Shown: positions 1 through 9,010 of the stretch, in pieces
Position numbering within the stretch: position 1 is the stretch's first letter
How the letters are laid out: every line of letters starts with the position of its first letter
Assembly: GCF_024628865.1 (NCBI RefSeq)
Contig: NZ_CP102384.1
Span: 2,119,001 to 2,183,000 of the forward strand
Origin: Sphingopyxis sp. DBS4
Lineage (GTDB): Bacteria > Pseudomonadota > Alphaproteobacteria > Sphingomonadales > Sphingomonadaceae
Length of the DNA: 64,000 nucleotides
Direction: 5' to 3'
Program-made: the position numbers and the translations under genes
The notes under the pieces: model-generated
The model's database searches: none
Seen by the model: only the letters and a program-made list of their open reading frames with translations
Told to the model about the DNA's origin: nothing

Positions 1-1
1 G

Positions 2-196
2 TTTAACAAGATTGAAGCAGCCCTCGCTACCCAGCCATATATTACCGGAAACGATTTTTCGGCTGCTGACATCATGATGGGCTTTACACTGGGGTCCGCG
101 AAGTGGCTTCAACTGCTCACCGATGCGCATCCCAAAACGCTTGAGTATGTTGACAGATTATTCGCCCGCCCGGCGTTGCAAAAGTCGCTTAGCTAA
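2..196 (+). CDS. Glutathione S-transferase, C-terminal part (cut by window edge)
   Basis: Frame 2 is open from the first base and ends in TAA. The 64 visible residues contain ITGNDFSAADIMMGF, the typical start of helix 6 in the GST C-terminal domain (N-capping box and hydrophobic staple), then a helix ending in YVDRLFARPALQKSLS, where R-x-A-xx-x-A/S is the usual GST tail. GST proteins conjugate glutathione to electrophiles or act as stress-related thiol transferases in the cytoplasm. The thioredoxin-like N-terminal domain with the catalytic residue lies outside the window, so subclass and substrate cannot be given. Confidence 0.85.
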   Translation, partial: FNKIEAALATQPYITGNDFSAADIMMGFTLGSAKWLQLLTDAHPKTLEYVDRLFARPALQKSLS

Positions 197-477
197 ATTC
201 GGCAATTTGGCTGCCTTGGTCTGCGATTGGCGATAATTCGACAGTCCAGATTTTACCATTTCCGGTGAGACGTGAGCCAAATAGTTGAGCATCATTCGCT
301 ATCCGAACGGCCAGTGGCCTAAAATAAGATTTGAAGCAGCGCTGTTTCCGTCCCGTTGCGTTCCGAATCATATCATTTCGGCCCACGGGAAATGTGGGAA
401 CGCCTGTGGTGTCAGGTTTGGGCAATTTTGAAGTTTTCACGTAAAATCAACGCGATAAACCGCTTGACTGGTGACCC

Positions 478-990
478 CTACGGAAAACCCAAGTGTGTCA
501 AACGGCGTTCAAACGGGACCCCCGATCGGCGTCGAAGAGGGAGCCCCTTTTCGGATATGATGTTGGTTTGTTGAGGTGAGCCTAGCGCTGCGTGCGGCGG
601 AGGGCGGGCGTAGCCCGACCGGAGACGCGCGCAGCGCAAGATAGATTTTAAAGCGGCCGAACCGGGCGGCAATTTGCGGTTTTTGAAGCGCCAGCTGTCG
701 TTGCCGGTCTCGACGATATCGCAATGGTGGGTGACGCGGTCGAGCAGGGCCGTGGTCATTTTGGGGTGGCCGAACACGGTAGGCCATTCGCCGAAGGCGA
801 GGTTCGTAGTGATGATGACGCTGGTACGCTCATAAAGCTTGCTGATGAGGTGGAACAGCAACTGTCCTCCCGAGCGCGCAAAGGGCAGATATCCAAGCTC
901 ATCGAGCACCACCAGGTCGAGCCGCGATAGCTGTGCCGCCAGGGTCCCGCCCTTGCTGATCCGGGTCTCCTCTTCGAGGCGTGTCACCAT
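478..990 (-). pseudogene. istB: IS21-family helper ATPase IstB, N-terminally truncated remnant
   Basis: The translation contains [20 protein letters not shown] (Walker B region), [18 protein letters not shown] (sensor 1 region) and [21 protein letters not shown], the conserved C-terminal half of IstB, the AAA+ helper of IS21 transposases. The Walker A half is missing: a stop lies directly before the ATG at 990. The reading continues past the usual SWRFKNR end into low-quality sequence, and no istA is nearby. A stretch around 490-520 resembles an IS21-type end. This is a dead remnant marking old transposon activity beside the damaged citrate locus. Confidence 0.85.
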
Positions 991-1040
991 TTAGGGCCAA
1001 GTAGCCCTATACGCGTCCGCTATCCGGCCGGAAGCACCCC

Positions 1041-1071
1041 AAAAAAGAGCTGGCTTCGGCGAAGCCAGCTC
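1041..1071 (-). terminator. Rho-independent terminator of the TonB-receptor remnant
   Basis: On the minus strand an 11-bp perfect stem (GAGCTGGCTTC / GAAGCCAGCTC) with a 3-base loop is followed by six T. It lies 54 bases past the stop codon at 1125, the normal position for the terminator of the minus-strand receptor gene. Confidence 0.85.
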
Positions 1072-1124
1072 GAGTCAGGATGAACAGGTCTGCGAGAGCG
1101 CCGACATCATGATCGGCCCCATAG

Positions 1125-2030
1125 CTAGAATTTCGCCTTGATCGATGCGTAGAAGGAGCGCCCGATCACGTCGTAAGTCGCAGCATCGGTCGTCAGCGGC
1201 GAAGCGCTGATGAACGGCGGCGCCTTGTCGGTCAGATTCGTCACACCCAATCCGAAGGAGAAGCGCTTGTCGATATCGAAGTCCGCGTTGAGATCGAGAT
1301 AATTGTAAGCCGGAACCCCGGGGGTCGCCGAGGCCGGATTGGCAACTACGTCCGAATGGACCATCGCCGAGATATGCCGCCACAGAAGTGACAGGCTGAA
1401 ATCATCGTTTGAATAGGTGATGCGGGTGTTGATCTTCCACTCGGGATGCGAAATCCCGCCGCCGACACCGCCGAACCCGGCGCTTCCGGCATAGTTGAGC
1501 GTGGGTGATCCCAGAAGGCCCGCCACCTTGTACTGGCGCAGGTAGGATGCGGTCGTGCTGAATTCGAGCGCGCCCGCCGACGGCGACATCCCGAGCGCTT
1601 CGAGCCCGAAACCCCAAGTGAACTGGGTATCGATGCCTGCGACCGTGTAGGTGGCGAAGTTGAAGAGCCCCTGCTGGCCCAACGCAATCTGCCCGGTCAG
1701 AGGATCGCGCGAAATGCGCTGACAATAATCCCCTTTTTCGCGGACAGTTCGAGGCCGTCCAGATTTGTGCGCAGCTTGAAATTGGTAACCCCGGCGACCG
1801 CATCCGATCCATAGGTCGCCGACGCGCCGCCGGTGATCACCTCGACCGACCCGATCAGCGACGATGGAATGGTGTTGAGATCGATGGCGCCATCGGGGCT
1901 CGACGGCATGAGCCGGCGACCATCGAGCAAAACGAGCGAGCGGTTCGGGCCGAGCCCGCGCAGGTCGCTGTAGGACTGGCCGCCGCCAAAGCCGATGGTG
2001 CCCTGCGTGTCGCCGACCTCGGCGGCGCCT
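1125..2030 (-). pseudogene. TonB-dependent receptor reduced to a plug fragment and a C-terminal barrel fragment
   Basis: Two pieces of one outer-membrane receptor lie in different frames. About 2030-1735 encodes plug-domain sequence (SDLRGLGPNRSLVLLDGRR and VITGGASATYGSDAVAGV). From about 1733 the frame changes and encodes the last 200 residues of a beta-barrel, from QRISRDPLTG to the terminal aromatic residue of FYASIKAKF. The N-terminus with signal peptide and TonB box, and several hundred residues of barrel, are gone. The 5' side is joined directly to a transporter fragment. Because it sits beside TctDE-like regulators and a CitMHS fragment, the lost receptor may have served citrate or another tricarboxylate; that is inference. 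Confidence 0.8.
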
Positions 2031-2367
2031 TGCCCAGCGCAAGCAGCGCGGAACCGATCATGATGCGGACGGGGTCGCCGTGTACGATGCGGACGATCGC
2101 ACGGATTAACGGGTCGAAGACGCCGACATCGATCATCAGCCCGAAATAAAGGATCGCAAAGACCAGCATGACACCGGTCGGGGCGAGTTGCTTCACGCCG
2201 TTCATCATCATCGTGCCGAGGTCGGTCTGATAGGCCCCGAACAACAGAAATCCGACCAGCGCGAAAGAAACCGGCACGACAATCAGCGCGACAATGGCGG
2301 AAAGACGCTTGGTCATGATCAGCGTCATGAAGACGCTGACCATCGCGAAGGCGTAGAGAGACAACAT
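2031..2367 (-). pseudogene. CitMHS-family citrate transporter, N-terminal fragment
   Basis: From ATG at 2367 the reading gives about 110 residues with three hydrophobic segments: MLSLYAFAMVSVFMTLIM, IVALIVVPVSFALVGFLLFG and GVMLVFAILYFGLMIDVG. The last, followed by VFDPLIRAIVRIVHGDPVRI, matches the start of CitMHS transporters, which import metal-citrate complexes with protons. After ALLALG the sequence passes out of frame into receptor plug sequence, so roughly three quarters of the protein is missing. No strong SD precedes the ATG. Family assignment is from recognised N-terminal motifs. Confidence 0.75.
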
Positions 2368-2525
2368 GGTCCTGATCAGCCGAGTGGTGCCGCAGCCGGA
2401 GGCCGGACAAGGCCCCCCGCGCTTCGGCGGGCCGGCAAAGATGCCGGCATGTCCGCGCCTTGATGGATAGCCACAAATCCTCCCTCATTGCTGTTCCTGT
2501 TCCGGAACCTTGCACACCAACTAGC

Positions 2526-3938
2526 TCAGGGACCTTTCACCAAGCTGTCAGCGTCTGGCGGGAAAATAATCGTAAGCCGCAAACCGCGATCACCCGGACC
2601 GCCGTCGAGCCCGAGGTCAAGGCCGAGAGTCTCGGCGATCGAGTGGGCGATCGACAATCCCAATCCGCTGCCATCGTTCCCGGCGTGCGGGTTCAGCCGA
2701 ATGAAGCGTTCAAAGACCTTTTCGCGATCTTCGGGCGGAATGCCGGGCCCGTCGTCCTCAACCCGGATCGCGGCGGGTCGCTCATCGACAATCACGCTGA
2801 CCTGCCCGCCCGGCCGGTTATAGCGAATGGCATTGTCGACGATGTTGACGAGCATTTCCGTCGCCAGCGCCGTGTTGGTCCGGACCTCGACCGCGCGCTG
2901 CGGCGCGCCGAGATGCAGTCGAATCTGCCTTGCGCTCGCGACGGCCTCCTGCCCGCTCACGACATCGGCCGCTAACCGGCGAAGATCGGCCGGCTCAAGG
3001 ATCACCCGTTCGGGATGTCCGCTATCAACGCGCGCCAGTGACAGCAGCTGGTTCAGCAAATGGCTGAGCCGGGCTCCTGCATCGTCGATATCTTCGATCG
3101 ACCCTTTCGCTTCGGCGCTTCCCGGCTTCGCCCGCTTGAGGACCGCGACATGGGTGCGCAGGACCGACAGCGGTGTACGCATCTGGTGCGATGCATCGGC
3201 GGTAAACCGGCGAATGCCCGCAAATCCGCTGTCGAGCCGGGCGAGCATGGTGTTGAATGCACTGACCAGATCGCCGAGTTCGCCCGGAACGCCGGCAGCC
3301 GAAAGCGGGGTCAGGTCCTCCGCACCGCGTCGATCCATTTCGGCCTGCAAACGCTTCAGCGGAGCAAGGCCGCGACGCACGGCGATCGGCATCAGCATGG
3401 CTGCGGTAGCAATGAGCGCGAGCTCCAGCACCGCGAGCCCGACCAGCAGTCCACGCGCCATACGCTTGCGCGCATCGAGCGTTTCGGCGACCTGAACGAC
3501 GATCGGCTCGCTGACCTGCGGCACGATCCGGGTAACCGCCACGATACGGACTTCATGTCCCAGGTATCGACTTTCGGCGAAAGTAAACTCCTCCTGCCGC
3601 GCCGGGTCGATCCGGATCTGGGGCAGGTCCGTATAGCCGGTCAGGATTTCGCGCCCCCGCCGGACGCTGTAATAGACATTGTCGCGCGCGTTATTCTCCA
3701 GCATTCCGAATACGGCAGGTGAAAGATCGAGGGTGATTTCGCCATCGTCGCTGCCCAGCGAGTCGGCTATGCCGCGTGATGCCGCGCTCAATATCCGGTC
3801 GTTAACGGCGCCGACCGTGCGGGTAATCGCAAAAGAACCGGCGACCCCGAGGACCAGCGCCAGCATCGCAACCGGCAGGACCAGCCATCCGAGCATCCGG
3901 CCCGTCAACGACCCTTCCCGCGGCCGGGCTGACTTCAA
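2526..3938 (-). CDS. tctE: TctE-like sensor histidine kinase
   Basis: 470 residues. An N-terminal membrane segment (about 16-38), a periplasmic sensing region (about 40-160) and a second membrane segment (about 163-187) are followed by a HAMP-like linker. The kinase core has an H-box with ASHQMRTPL (His251), an N-box around Asn369 (NIVDNAIRYN), a G1 box DDGPGIP (about 395-401) and a G2 box GSGLGLS (about 423-429). It is expected to autophosphorylate and pass phosphate to the response regulator whose stop codon overlaps its ATG by 4 bases. The TctE assignment follows from sequence style and the neighbouring CitMHS, TonB-receptor and binding-protein genes, a context typical of tricarboxylate sensing. 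The ligand is not proven. Confidence 0.85.
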   Translation of the reverse strand: MKSARPREGSLTGRMLGWLVLPVAMLALVLGVAGSFAITRTVGAVNDRILSAASRGIADSLGSDDGEITLDLSPAVFGMLENNARDNVYYSVRRGREILTGYTDLPQIRIDPARQEEFTFAESRYLGHEVRIVAVTRIVPQVSEPIVVQVAETLDARKRMARGLLVGLAVLELALIATAAMLMPIAVRRGLAPLKRLQAEMDRRGAEDLTPLSAAGVPGELGDLVSAFNTMLARLDSGFAGIRRFTADASHQMRTPLSVLRTHVAVLKRAKPGSAEAKGSIEDIDDAGARLSHLLNQLLSLARVDSGHPERVILEPADLRRLAADVVSGQEAVASARQIRLHLGAPQRAVEVRTNTALATEMLVNIVDNAIRYNRPGGQVSVIVDERPAAIRVEDDGPGIPPEDREKVFERFIRLNPHAGNDGSGLGLSIAHSIAETLGLDLGLDGGPGDRGLRLTIIFPPDADSLVKGP

Positions 3939-4603
3939 CGCGGTTCGATCACATAGCCGAGGCCACGGATTGTCCGGATTGCAGGACCATCGGGCTCGAG
4001 CTTGCGGCGAAGGCGCGCGACATAAACCTCGATCGCGTTCGGTGACACGGGTTCATCGTAACCGAACACCTCCGCGCTCAACCTTTCCTTTGGCACGACC
4101 TTGCCCGTCTGCGCCGAGAGGCGTTCGAGGACGGCCCATTCGCGGCGCCGCAAATCGAGCGTCCGTCCGTCGACCGCCGCGATACGACGAGCAGGATCGA
4201 TGGTCAGCCGGCCGATCGTCGTCAGCGGCGACGCCTCGCCCGCCGCGCGGCGCAGCAGCGCGCGAACGCGAGCCTCGAGTTCGCCCGCATCGAAGGGCTT
4301 CAGCAAATAATCGTCGGCGCCATGGTCCAGCCCCGCGATGCGGTCCTCGATCGCATCGCGCGCGGTCAGGACCAGTACGGGAACCTTGGATTCGCCGCGC
4401 CGGATCGCATTCAGGACGTCGAGGCCGGAAATGTCCGGCAGTCCGATGTCGAGCACCACCAGCGCATAGGGTTCCTCGCGGACGACCATCATCGCGGTTT
4501 CGCCGTCCTCGGCAACATCGACCGAATGCCCCGCGCTCCTCAGCAGTGCGGAAACACCGCGCGCGAGGGGCGGATCATCTTCGACAAGCAATATCCTCGC
4601 CAT
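3935..4603 (-). CDS. tctD: TctD-like OmpR-family response regulator
   Basis: 222 residues from ATG 4603 (MARILLVEDD); the frame is open further upstream but the receiver domain starts here. Receiver domain about 1-115 has the acidic pair Asp9/Asp10, phospho-acceptor Asp52 in VVLDIGLPD, and the conserved lysine in DYLLKPF. The winged-helix DNA-binding domain covers about 128-220 and ends GLGYVIEPR. Its TGA overlaps the kinase start (ATGA), so the two are translationally coupled. Divergent transcription from the binding-protein gene at 4683 leaves about 80 bases for shared control. Likely targets, the citrate genes to the left, are now broken. Confidence 0.87.
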   Translation of the reverse strand: MARILLVEDDPPLARGVSALLRSAGHSVDVAEDGETAMMVVREEPYALVVLDIGLPDISGLDVLNAIRRGESKVPVLVLTARDAIEDRIAGLDHGADDYLLKPFDAGELEARVRALLRRAAGEASPLTTIGRLTIDPARRIAAVDGRTLDLRRREWAVLERLSAQTGKVVPKERLSAEVFGYDEPVSPNAIEVYVARLRRKLEPDGPAIRTIRGLGYVIEPR

Positions 4604-4682
4604 CGCTTCAATCTGGCGAAACTCGGCATATTGGTCCACAGGAGATTTAAAGGGAGAGTGACGTGCGAAGGGGAAAGCCCCG

Positions 4683-5822
4683 ATGAAATCACGCGGCATC
4701 GTCCGTTGCCTCGGGCTCTGGGTCGGAATTTTTGGGCTTTCGGGTGGCTGTTCCCCGGACACCGACTATGCCGCGCGGGTTCCCGCGGGCTACGACGTTT
4801 CTTACGCGAACCTTGTCGAGGACGGCACGAAGGAAGGCCGGCTTGTCATCTGGTCGACGACCGACCGGAAGGTCATGCGCGATCTCCTGTCTGCATTCGA
4901 ACGCGCCTATCCCGGGATAACGACCGACTATCACGATCTGTCCGCCCGCGATGTCCGCGACCGGTTTCTGGACGAAGAAAAGGCCGGGCGCGGAAATCCC
5001 GACCTCCTCCTTTCGTCGTCGATGGACATGCAGATCAAGCTCGTGAACGACGGCTATGCCCAGTCCTATGACTCGCCCGAAAAGGGAAATCTGCCCGATT
5101 GGGCGAACTGGAAGAATCAAGCCTGGGGCGTTACCGCCGAACCGGTTGTCATGGTCTACAACAAGGCGCTGCTGTCGCCCGAGCGTGTCCCGCGCAACCA
5201 TATGGACTTCGTCCGGTTGCTCGAACAGCGCGACACGGAATTGCAGGGACGTATCGCGACCTATGATCCCGCTTCATCGTCGGTCGGCTATCTCTGTCTG
5301 TCGCAGGACAATGCCACCAGCGGTCACGTCTGGCAGATGGCTCATGGCCTTGGCGCCAACCGGGCCCGTTTTTTTTCGACTAGCGAAGAGGTGATCAAGG
5401 ATGTTTCGAGCGGACGGTCGGTGATCGGCTATAATGTCCTCGGATCCTATGCCTTGGACGAGGCGGCTCGCAATCCCGAGCTGGGGGTCGTGTTCCCCGC
5501 CGACTACACGCTGGTCATGTCGCGGATCGCCATGATCCCGACCACGTCCGGCCATCCCAACGCCGCGCGGTTGTTTCTGGACTTTCTGTTGTCCGCCAAG
5601 GGCCAGGTGCTGCTTACCCGCCATGCGATGCCCTCGGTGCGCAGCGACGTGGAGCGGCCGATGGAACTGCGCGGCACCACGGCACCGATGCGAGCAATAC
5701 GCGTAGGTCCTGAACTGCTCATCGCGCAGGACAAGCTGACCCGTAACCGATTCATGAAACAGTGGAATCGCGAAATTGAGGCCGGCGCAGCATCAAGCAA
5801 GCAGATTGGTCCAACAGGGTGA
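4683..5822 (+). CDS. Extracellular solute-binding lipoprotein (ABC type, family 1)
   Basis: 379 residues. A short basic and hydrophobic leader ends in a lipobox-like LSGGCS, so Cys23 is probably lipidated and the protein anchored in the periplasm. The body has the periplasmic-binding fold seen in Fe3+/tricarboxylate-type proteins: RLVIWSTTDRKVM (strand 1), the GVTAEPVVMVYNK hinge and GHPNAARLFLDFLLS near the end. No ABC permease or ATPase gene is adjacent. Such orphan binding proteins beside tctDE-like genes may present ligand to the sensor instead of feeding a transporter; that role is inference. The gene is divergent from the tctDE pair. Confidence 0.8.
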   Translation: MKSRGIVRCLGLWVGIFGLSGGCSPDTDYAARVPAGYDVSYANLVEDGTKEGRLVIWSTTDRKVMRDLLSAFERAYPGITTDYHDLSARDVRDRFLDEEKAGRGNPDLLLSSSMDMQIKLVNDGYAQSYDSPEKGNLPDWANWKNQAWGVTAEPVVMVYNKALLSPERVPRNHMDFVRLLEQRDTELQGRIATYDPASSSVGYLCLSQDNATSGHVWQMAHGLGANRARFFSTSEEVIKDVSSGRSVIGYNVLGSYALDEAARNPELGVVFPADYTLVMSRIAMIPTTSGHPNAARLFLDFLLSAKGQVLLTRHAMPSVRSDVERPMELRGTTAPMRAIRVGPELLIAQDKLTRNRFMKQWNREIEAGAASSKQIGPTG

Positions 5823-6063
5823 TAGCGGACAACCTCACGGAGCGCTTTGGGCGCATTCTACCACCGATCAATCGGCCTTCTTCTTAGCCTGTAGGCAATA
5901 CTTGCCGAGGCGTGCGCCAAAGCGGAGCCGCTCGCCTCCGGTAGACTCGGGCAAATCGCCCCAACGTTCAAATAGCCACTTCCAGCGAATTATAATACTG
6001 GTGTCTCCGGGAAAGCGGGAATGACGAAAGTTAGGAAGGGGCAGCTCTCAACCCAACGCCGCC

Positions 6064-7416
6064 TTACGCTTGGACCGGCAGTTCGATGATCGCGTCGAGT
6101 CCGCCTTCCGCCCGCGCCGCGAGGGTCAGCGAACTGCCCTCCCCCTCGGCAATGTCGCGCGCGATCGACAGGCCCAGTCCCGCGCCGCCGGTCGCGCGGT
6201 TGCGCGACTGCTCGCCGCGCGCGAAGGGTTCGATCAGCGTAGCGATCTGTTCGGGGGTCAGGCCGGGCCCATCGTCGGACACGACGATCCGCGCCATCCC
6301 GCCGTCAACCGCCACCGACAGCCGGGCGCGGATACCATAGGCCAGCGCATTGTCGATCAGGTTGCGCAGCGCACGACGGAGCAGCATCGGGCGCGCCCGC
6401 ACCATCGCCGGAGCGACGTCGCCCAGGCTCACATCCTTGCCCTGTTCGTGATAATCGCCCGCCATCTCGTCGACCAGCGCGCCGAGGTCGATGCGCTCCT
6501 GCGCTTCGGTCCCCGCGCCTGAGCGGGCGAGCGCCAAAATGTCGGCGAGCATCGCGGTCATTTCCTCGATCGAAGCGATCATCTTGTCGCGCAATGTCGC
6601 ATCCTCGACCTGCTCGACGCGCACGCGCAGGCTGGCGAGCGGGGTGCGCAGGTCGTGCCCGACCGCGCCGAGCATCCGGTCCTTGTCCGACAGCATCGTC
6701 GCGATCCGCGCGCGATAGCCGTTGAAGGCGGCGATCAGGTCGCGAACGTCCGATGGCCCCTTCTCGGCCAGCGGGATCGCGTCGCGCAGCGCCGGATTGG
6801 TCCGCGCTGCGCGGGTCAGCCCGCGCAGCGGCGCTGCGGCACGCCAGGCGATGACCATGATCGGAATCAGCAATAATAGATAGAGCGACAGCGTCTGCCA
6901 GATCAGAAAGCCCTGAATCCGGTTGCTGCCTGGGCCGATACGCGTGCGCACGGCGAAATAGCGGTCGCCGACTTTAGCGCTGACGAAGACCGGCCGCGGC
7001 ATGTCGGCGCGCGCCGTGCGTTGGCGCTGCGGGAGCACCCAGGCATCGACCTCCTGAGCGGGGATTTCCGCCTCGTCGAGCAGACCCGCGACATAGGCGG
7101 CGAGGTCGGGGAGATGCGCCGCGCCCGGCGGCACGGGGGGCGGCAGGTCCGAGATGACGAGCCGCTGGTTGCGCTCGCGCGCCTCACGCGAATCCTGGGC
7201 GCGTGTGTCCTGAGGACGCCGCGTGTCACCGCGCCGGTCGCGCTCGATCGCATCGATGATCCGCGCCACCGCCATGCCGCCGCCGTGCGCGAAGCTCTGC
7301 TGCCGCTGCCCACGCGACAGCAGCACGAAATTGACCGCCTGCGCGATGAACAGCATCACCGCGACCGCGAAGACAAGCTGGCCGACAAGGCTGCGGGGCC
7401 ACAGGCGCAGGGTCAC
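6064..7416 (-). CDS. OmpR/EnvZ-type sensor histidine kinase
   Basis: 450 residues from GTG 7416, chosen because this GTG overlaps the TGA of the upstream regulator in a 4-base GTGA junction. Membrane segment about 11-34, a charged periplasmic loop about 35-168 rich in Arg, Asp and Pro, second membrane segment about 170-191, HAMP, then H-box GAVGHDLRTPL (His254). The ATP-binding part shows NLIDNALAYG, DDGPGLTPEQ and GGAGLGLSIA. The layout fits EnvZ/RstB-type kinases. The upstream EF-hand gene hints at a cation or envelope-stress signal, but the periplasmic domain is not one I can assign to a ligand. Confidence 0.87.
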   Translation of the reverse strand: MTLRLWPRSLVGQLVFAVAVMLFIAQAVNFVLLSRGQRQQSFAHGGGMAVARIIDAIERDRRGDTRRPQDTRAQDSREARERNQRLVISDLPPPVPPGAAHLPDLAAYVAGLLDEAEIPAQEVDAWVLPQRQRTARADMPRPVFVSAKVGDRYFAVRTRIGPGSNRIQGFLIWQTLSLYLLLLIPIMVIAWRAAAPLRGLTRAARTNPALRDAIPLAEKGPSDVRDLIAAFNGYRARIATMLSDKDRMLGAVGHDLRTPLASLRVRVEQVEDATLRDKMIASIEEMTAMLADILALARSGAGTEAQERIDLGALVDEMAGDYHEQGKDVSLGDVAPAMVRARPMLLRRALRNLIDNALAYGIRARLSVAVDGGMARIVVSDDGPGLTPEQIATLIEPFARGEQSRNRATGGAGLGLSIARDIAEGEGSSLTLAARAEGGLDAIIELPVQA

Positions 7417-8141
7417 GCCGCCGGGCCCATCCGCCGGACCTCGCAGGCGAGCGTATAGCCCCCGCCCCACACGGTCTTGACGAGTTGCGGGTGCGCGGGA
7501 TCGACCTCGATCTTCTTGCGCAGGCGGCTGACCAGATTGTCGATCGCACGGTCGAAGATGTCAGCCTCGCGCCCGCGCACGAGGTCGAGCAGCCGGTCGC
7601 GGCTCATCACCTGGCGCGGATGGCGGACGAGCGCATGGAGCAGATGATATTCGCCCGACGACAGCGCGACCTCCGCACCCGCCTCGTCGACGAGCACGCG
7701 CTCGACCTCGCGCAGCACCCAGGGGCCGAAGGCATAGCTCGTCCCGCCGGGGTCGAGCGCGCGGCCGTTCGCCTGCGTCCGGCGCAGCACGGTGCGGATT
7801 CGCGCGACCAGTTCGCGCGGGTTGAAGGGTTTGACGACATAATCGTCGGCGCCGATCTCCAGCCCGATGATGCGTTCGGTGTCCTCGGCGCGCGCGGTGA
7901 GCAGGATGACGGGGATGCTGCTCGTCTCGCGCAGGTGGCGGGTGAGCGACAGCCCGTCCTCGCCCGGCATCATGATGTCGCTGACCACCAGATCGACGCT
8001 CTGCGCACGCAACACCGACCGCGCCTCGGCGGCGCTCGCCGCGTCGGACACGGCAAAACCCTGCGCCTCCAGATATTCGGACAGGGGTTCGCGGATCGAG
8101 GGTTCGTCGTCGATCAACAGGATGCGCGGCATATCGGTCAT
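7413..8141 (-). CDS. OmpR-family response regulator
   Basis: 242 residues starting MTDMPRILLIDDE; the second ATG three codons in is an alternative start. The receiver has Asp11/Asp12, phospho-acceptor Asp55 in VVSDIMMPG and the lysine of DYVVKPF. The C-terminal winged helix (about 130-235) includes RDRLLDLVRGRE and ends with WGGGYTLACEV. It overlaps the kinase gene by 4 bases and lies 129 bases downstream of the EF-hand gene on the same strand, separated by a strong hairpin. It is therefore probably co-transcribed with the kinase and perhaps partly with the EF-hand gene. Confidence 0.88.
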   Translation of the reverse strand: MTDMPRILLIDDEPSIREPLSEYLEAQGFAVSDAASAAEARSVLRAQSVDLVVSDIMMPGEDGLSLTRHLRETSSIPVILLTARAEDTERIIGLEIGADDYVVKPFNPRELVARIRTVLRRTQANGRALDPGGTSYAFGPWVLREVERVLVDEAGAEVALSSGEYHLLHALVRHPRQVMSRDRLLDLVRGREADIFDRAIDNLVSRLRKKIEVDPAHPQLVKTVWGGGYTLACEVRRMGPAA

Positions 8142-8163
8142 GCGTCGTCCATCAAATATAGTT

Positions 8164-8194
8164 CGCCCACCGGCCCGCGGGAGGCCGGTGGGCG
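8164..8194. other. Perfect 12-bp hairpin between the EF-hand and regulator genes
   Basis: CGCCCACCGGCC, a 7-base loop, then GGCCGGTGGGCG form a perfect GC-rich stem. No T-run follows on either strand, so it is not a classic intrinsic terminator. On the minus strand it lies 76 bases after the EF-hand stop and 22 bases before the response-regulator ATG. It could attenuate read-through or stabilise the EF-hand message. Confidence 0.6.
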
Positions 8195-8270
8195 ATAGCT
8201 GGCAGGGACGGCACGCAAAGGCAATGCCGGGAGGGGGATGGCTGTCCTGCCGCCGCCCCTGCCAAATGGC

Positions 8271-8888
8271 TTATTCGCTGGCGGGAGCGGCCGGGGCGGA
8301 GGCGCGCTTGGCGCGCCACTCGGCCGCCTTCGCTTTCCATGCCTCACGCTGCGCGGCGCGTTCCTCGGCGGTCACCTGACCATCCTTGTTCGCGTCGGCC
8401 GCATCGAAGCGGGCGAGCGCAGCGGTCTCGAACTCGGCTTGGCTGATCGCCTTGTCGCCGTTCGTATCGGCCTTGCCCATCATCATGCCGCCACGCATGC
8501 CATGGCGTCCGCCGCGCATCCCGTGATGGCCGCGCATGCCGCGCTTGCCTTCGGTCGCACCGGCCTCGGCGCGCTTCTCGCCGCGCTTGGCGGCGCGATC
8601 GGCGCTGTGCTGGTCCCACTCGGCCTTGCTGATGCTGCCGTCCTTGTTCGCGTCGAGCCGCTCGAACATCTTGGTCTGCATCGCGGCGCGGCGCGCGGCG
8701 CGGTCGCTCGCGTCGAGCTTGCCGTCCTTGTTGGCATCCATCTTCGCGAACCGCTCGGCGGCATGCGCCTGCGCCTCGGCGCGGGTCAGCGTGGCGTTGG
8801 CATCGCCCTTGGCGCCGCCCGGCGCCGCGAGCACGGGAACGGCGATCAGCGCCGCGCCCAGGGTCAGGAAACTGAGCTTCTTCTTCAC
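8271..8888 (-). CDS. Secreted EF-hand calcium-binding protein
   Basis: 205 residues from GTG 8888, preceded by GAGGAG. A Sec signal peptide (KKKLSFLTLGAALIAVPVLA) is cut about residue 21. Four EF-hand loops follow: DANKDGKLDASD (about 51-62), DANKDGSISKAE (about 79-90), DTNGDKAISQAE (about 140-151) and DANKDGQVTAEE (about 166-177). Between loops 2 and 3 is a Gly/Arg/His/Met-rich linker (GMRGHHGMRGG type) that could bind metals. The protein probably buffers Ca2+ or senses divalent cations in the periplasm. It is the first gene of a minus-strand group with an OmpR-type two-component system, and three direct repeats lie upstream. Confidence 0.88.
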   Translation of the reverse strand: MKKKLSFLTLGAALIAVPVLAAPGGAKGDANATLTRAEAQAHAAERFAKMDANKDGKLDASDRAARRAAMQTKMFERLDANKDGSISKAEWDQHSADRAAKRGEKRAEAGATEGKRGMRGHHGMRGGRHGMRGGMMMGKADTNGDKAISQAEFETAALARFDAADANKDGQVTAEERAAQREAWKAKAAEWRAKRASAPAAPASE

Positions 8889-8980
8889 GTAACGAACTCC
8901 TCATCAGAGGGGACGGCGATGCGTCCCGATGAGACGGTTCTAGGCGCGGTTTGTCCCACGCCCTTGCCGGATGGACGAAA

Positions 8981-9010
8981 AATTGTCGCAAATTGTCGCA
9001 AAATCGTCGC
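8981..9010 (-). promoter_or_regulatory. Three 10-bp direct repeats upstream of the EF-hand gene
   Basis: AATTGTCGCA, AATTGTCGCA and AAATCGTCGC follow each other without gap, 93-122 bases upstream of the EF-hand start. Tandem repeats with a one-helical-turn period are typical binding sites of OmpR-family regulators, and such a regulator is encoded just downstream, so autoregulation is plausible. I see no gene in the rest of the 8889-9212 gap. Confidence 0.5.

Noticed and set aside
189..440. Minus-strand 83-codon reading after the GST gene
   Set aside because: No SD, no family and AT-poor mixed composition; treated as non-coding.
6006..6028. Terminator at 6006-6028
   Set aside because: It is a half copy of the type 1 palindromic repeat without its second arm or a T-run.
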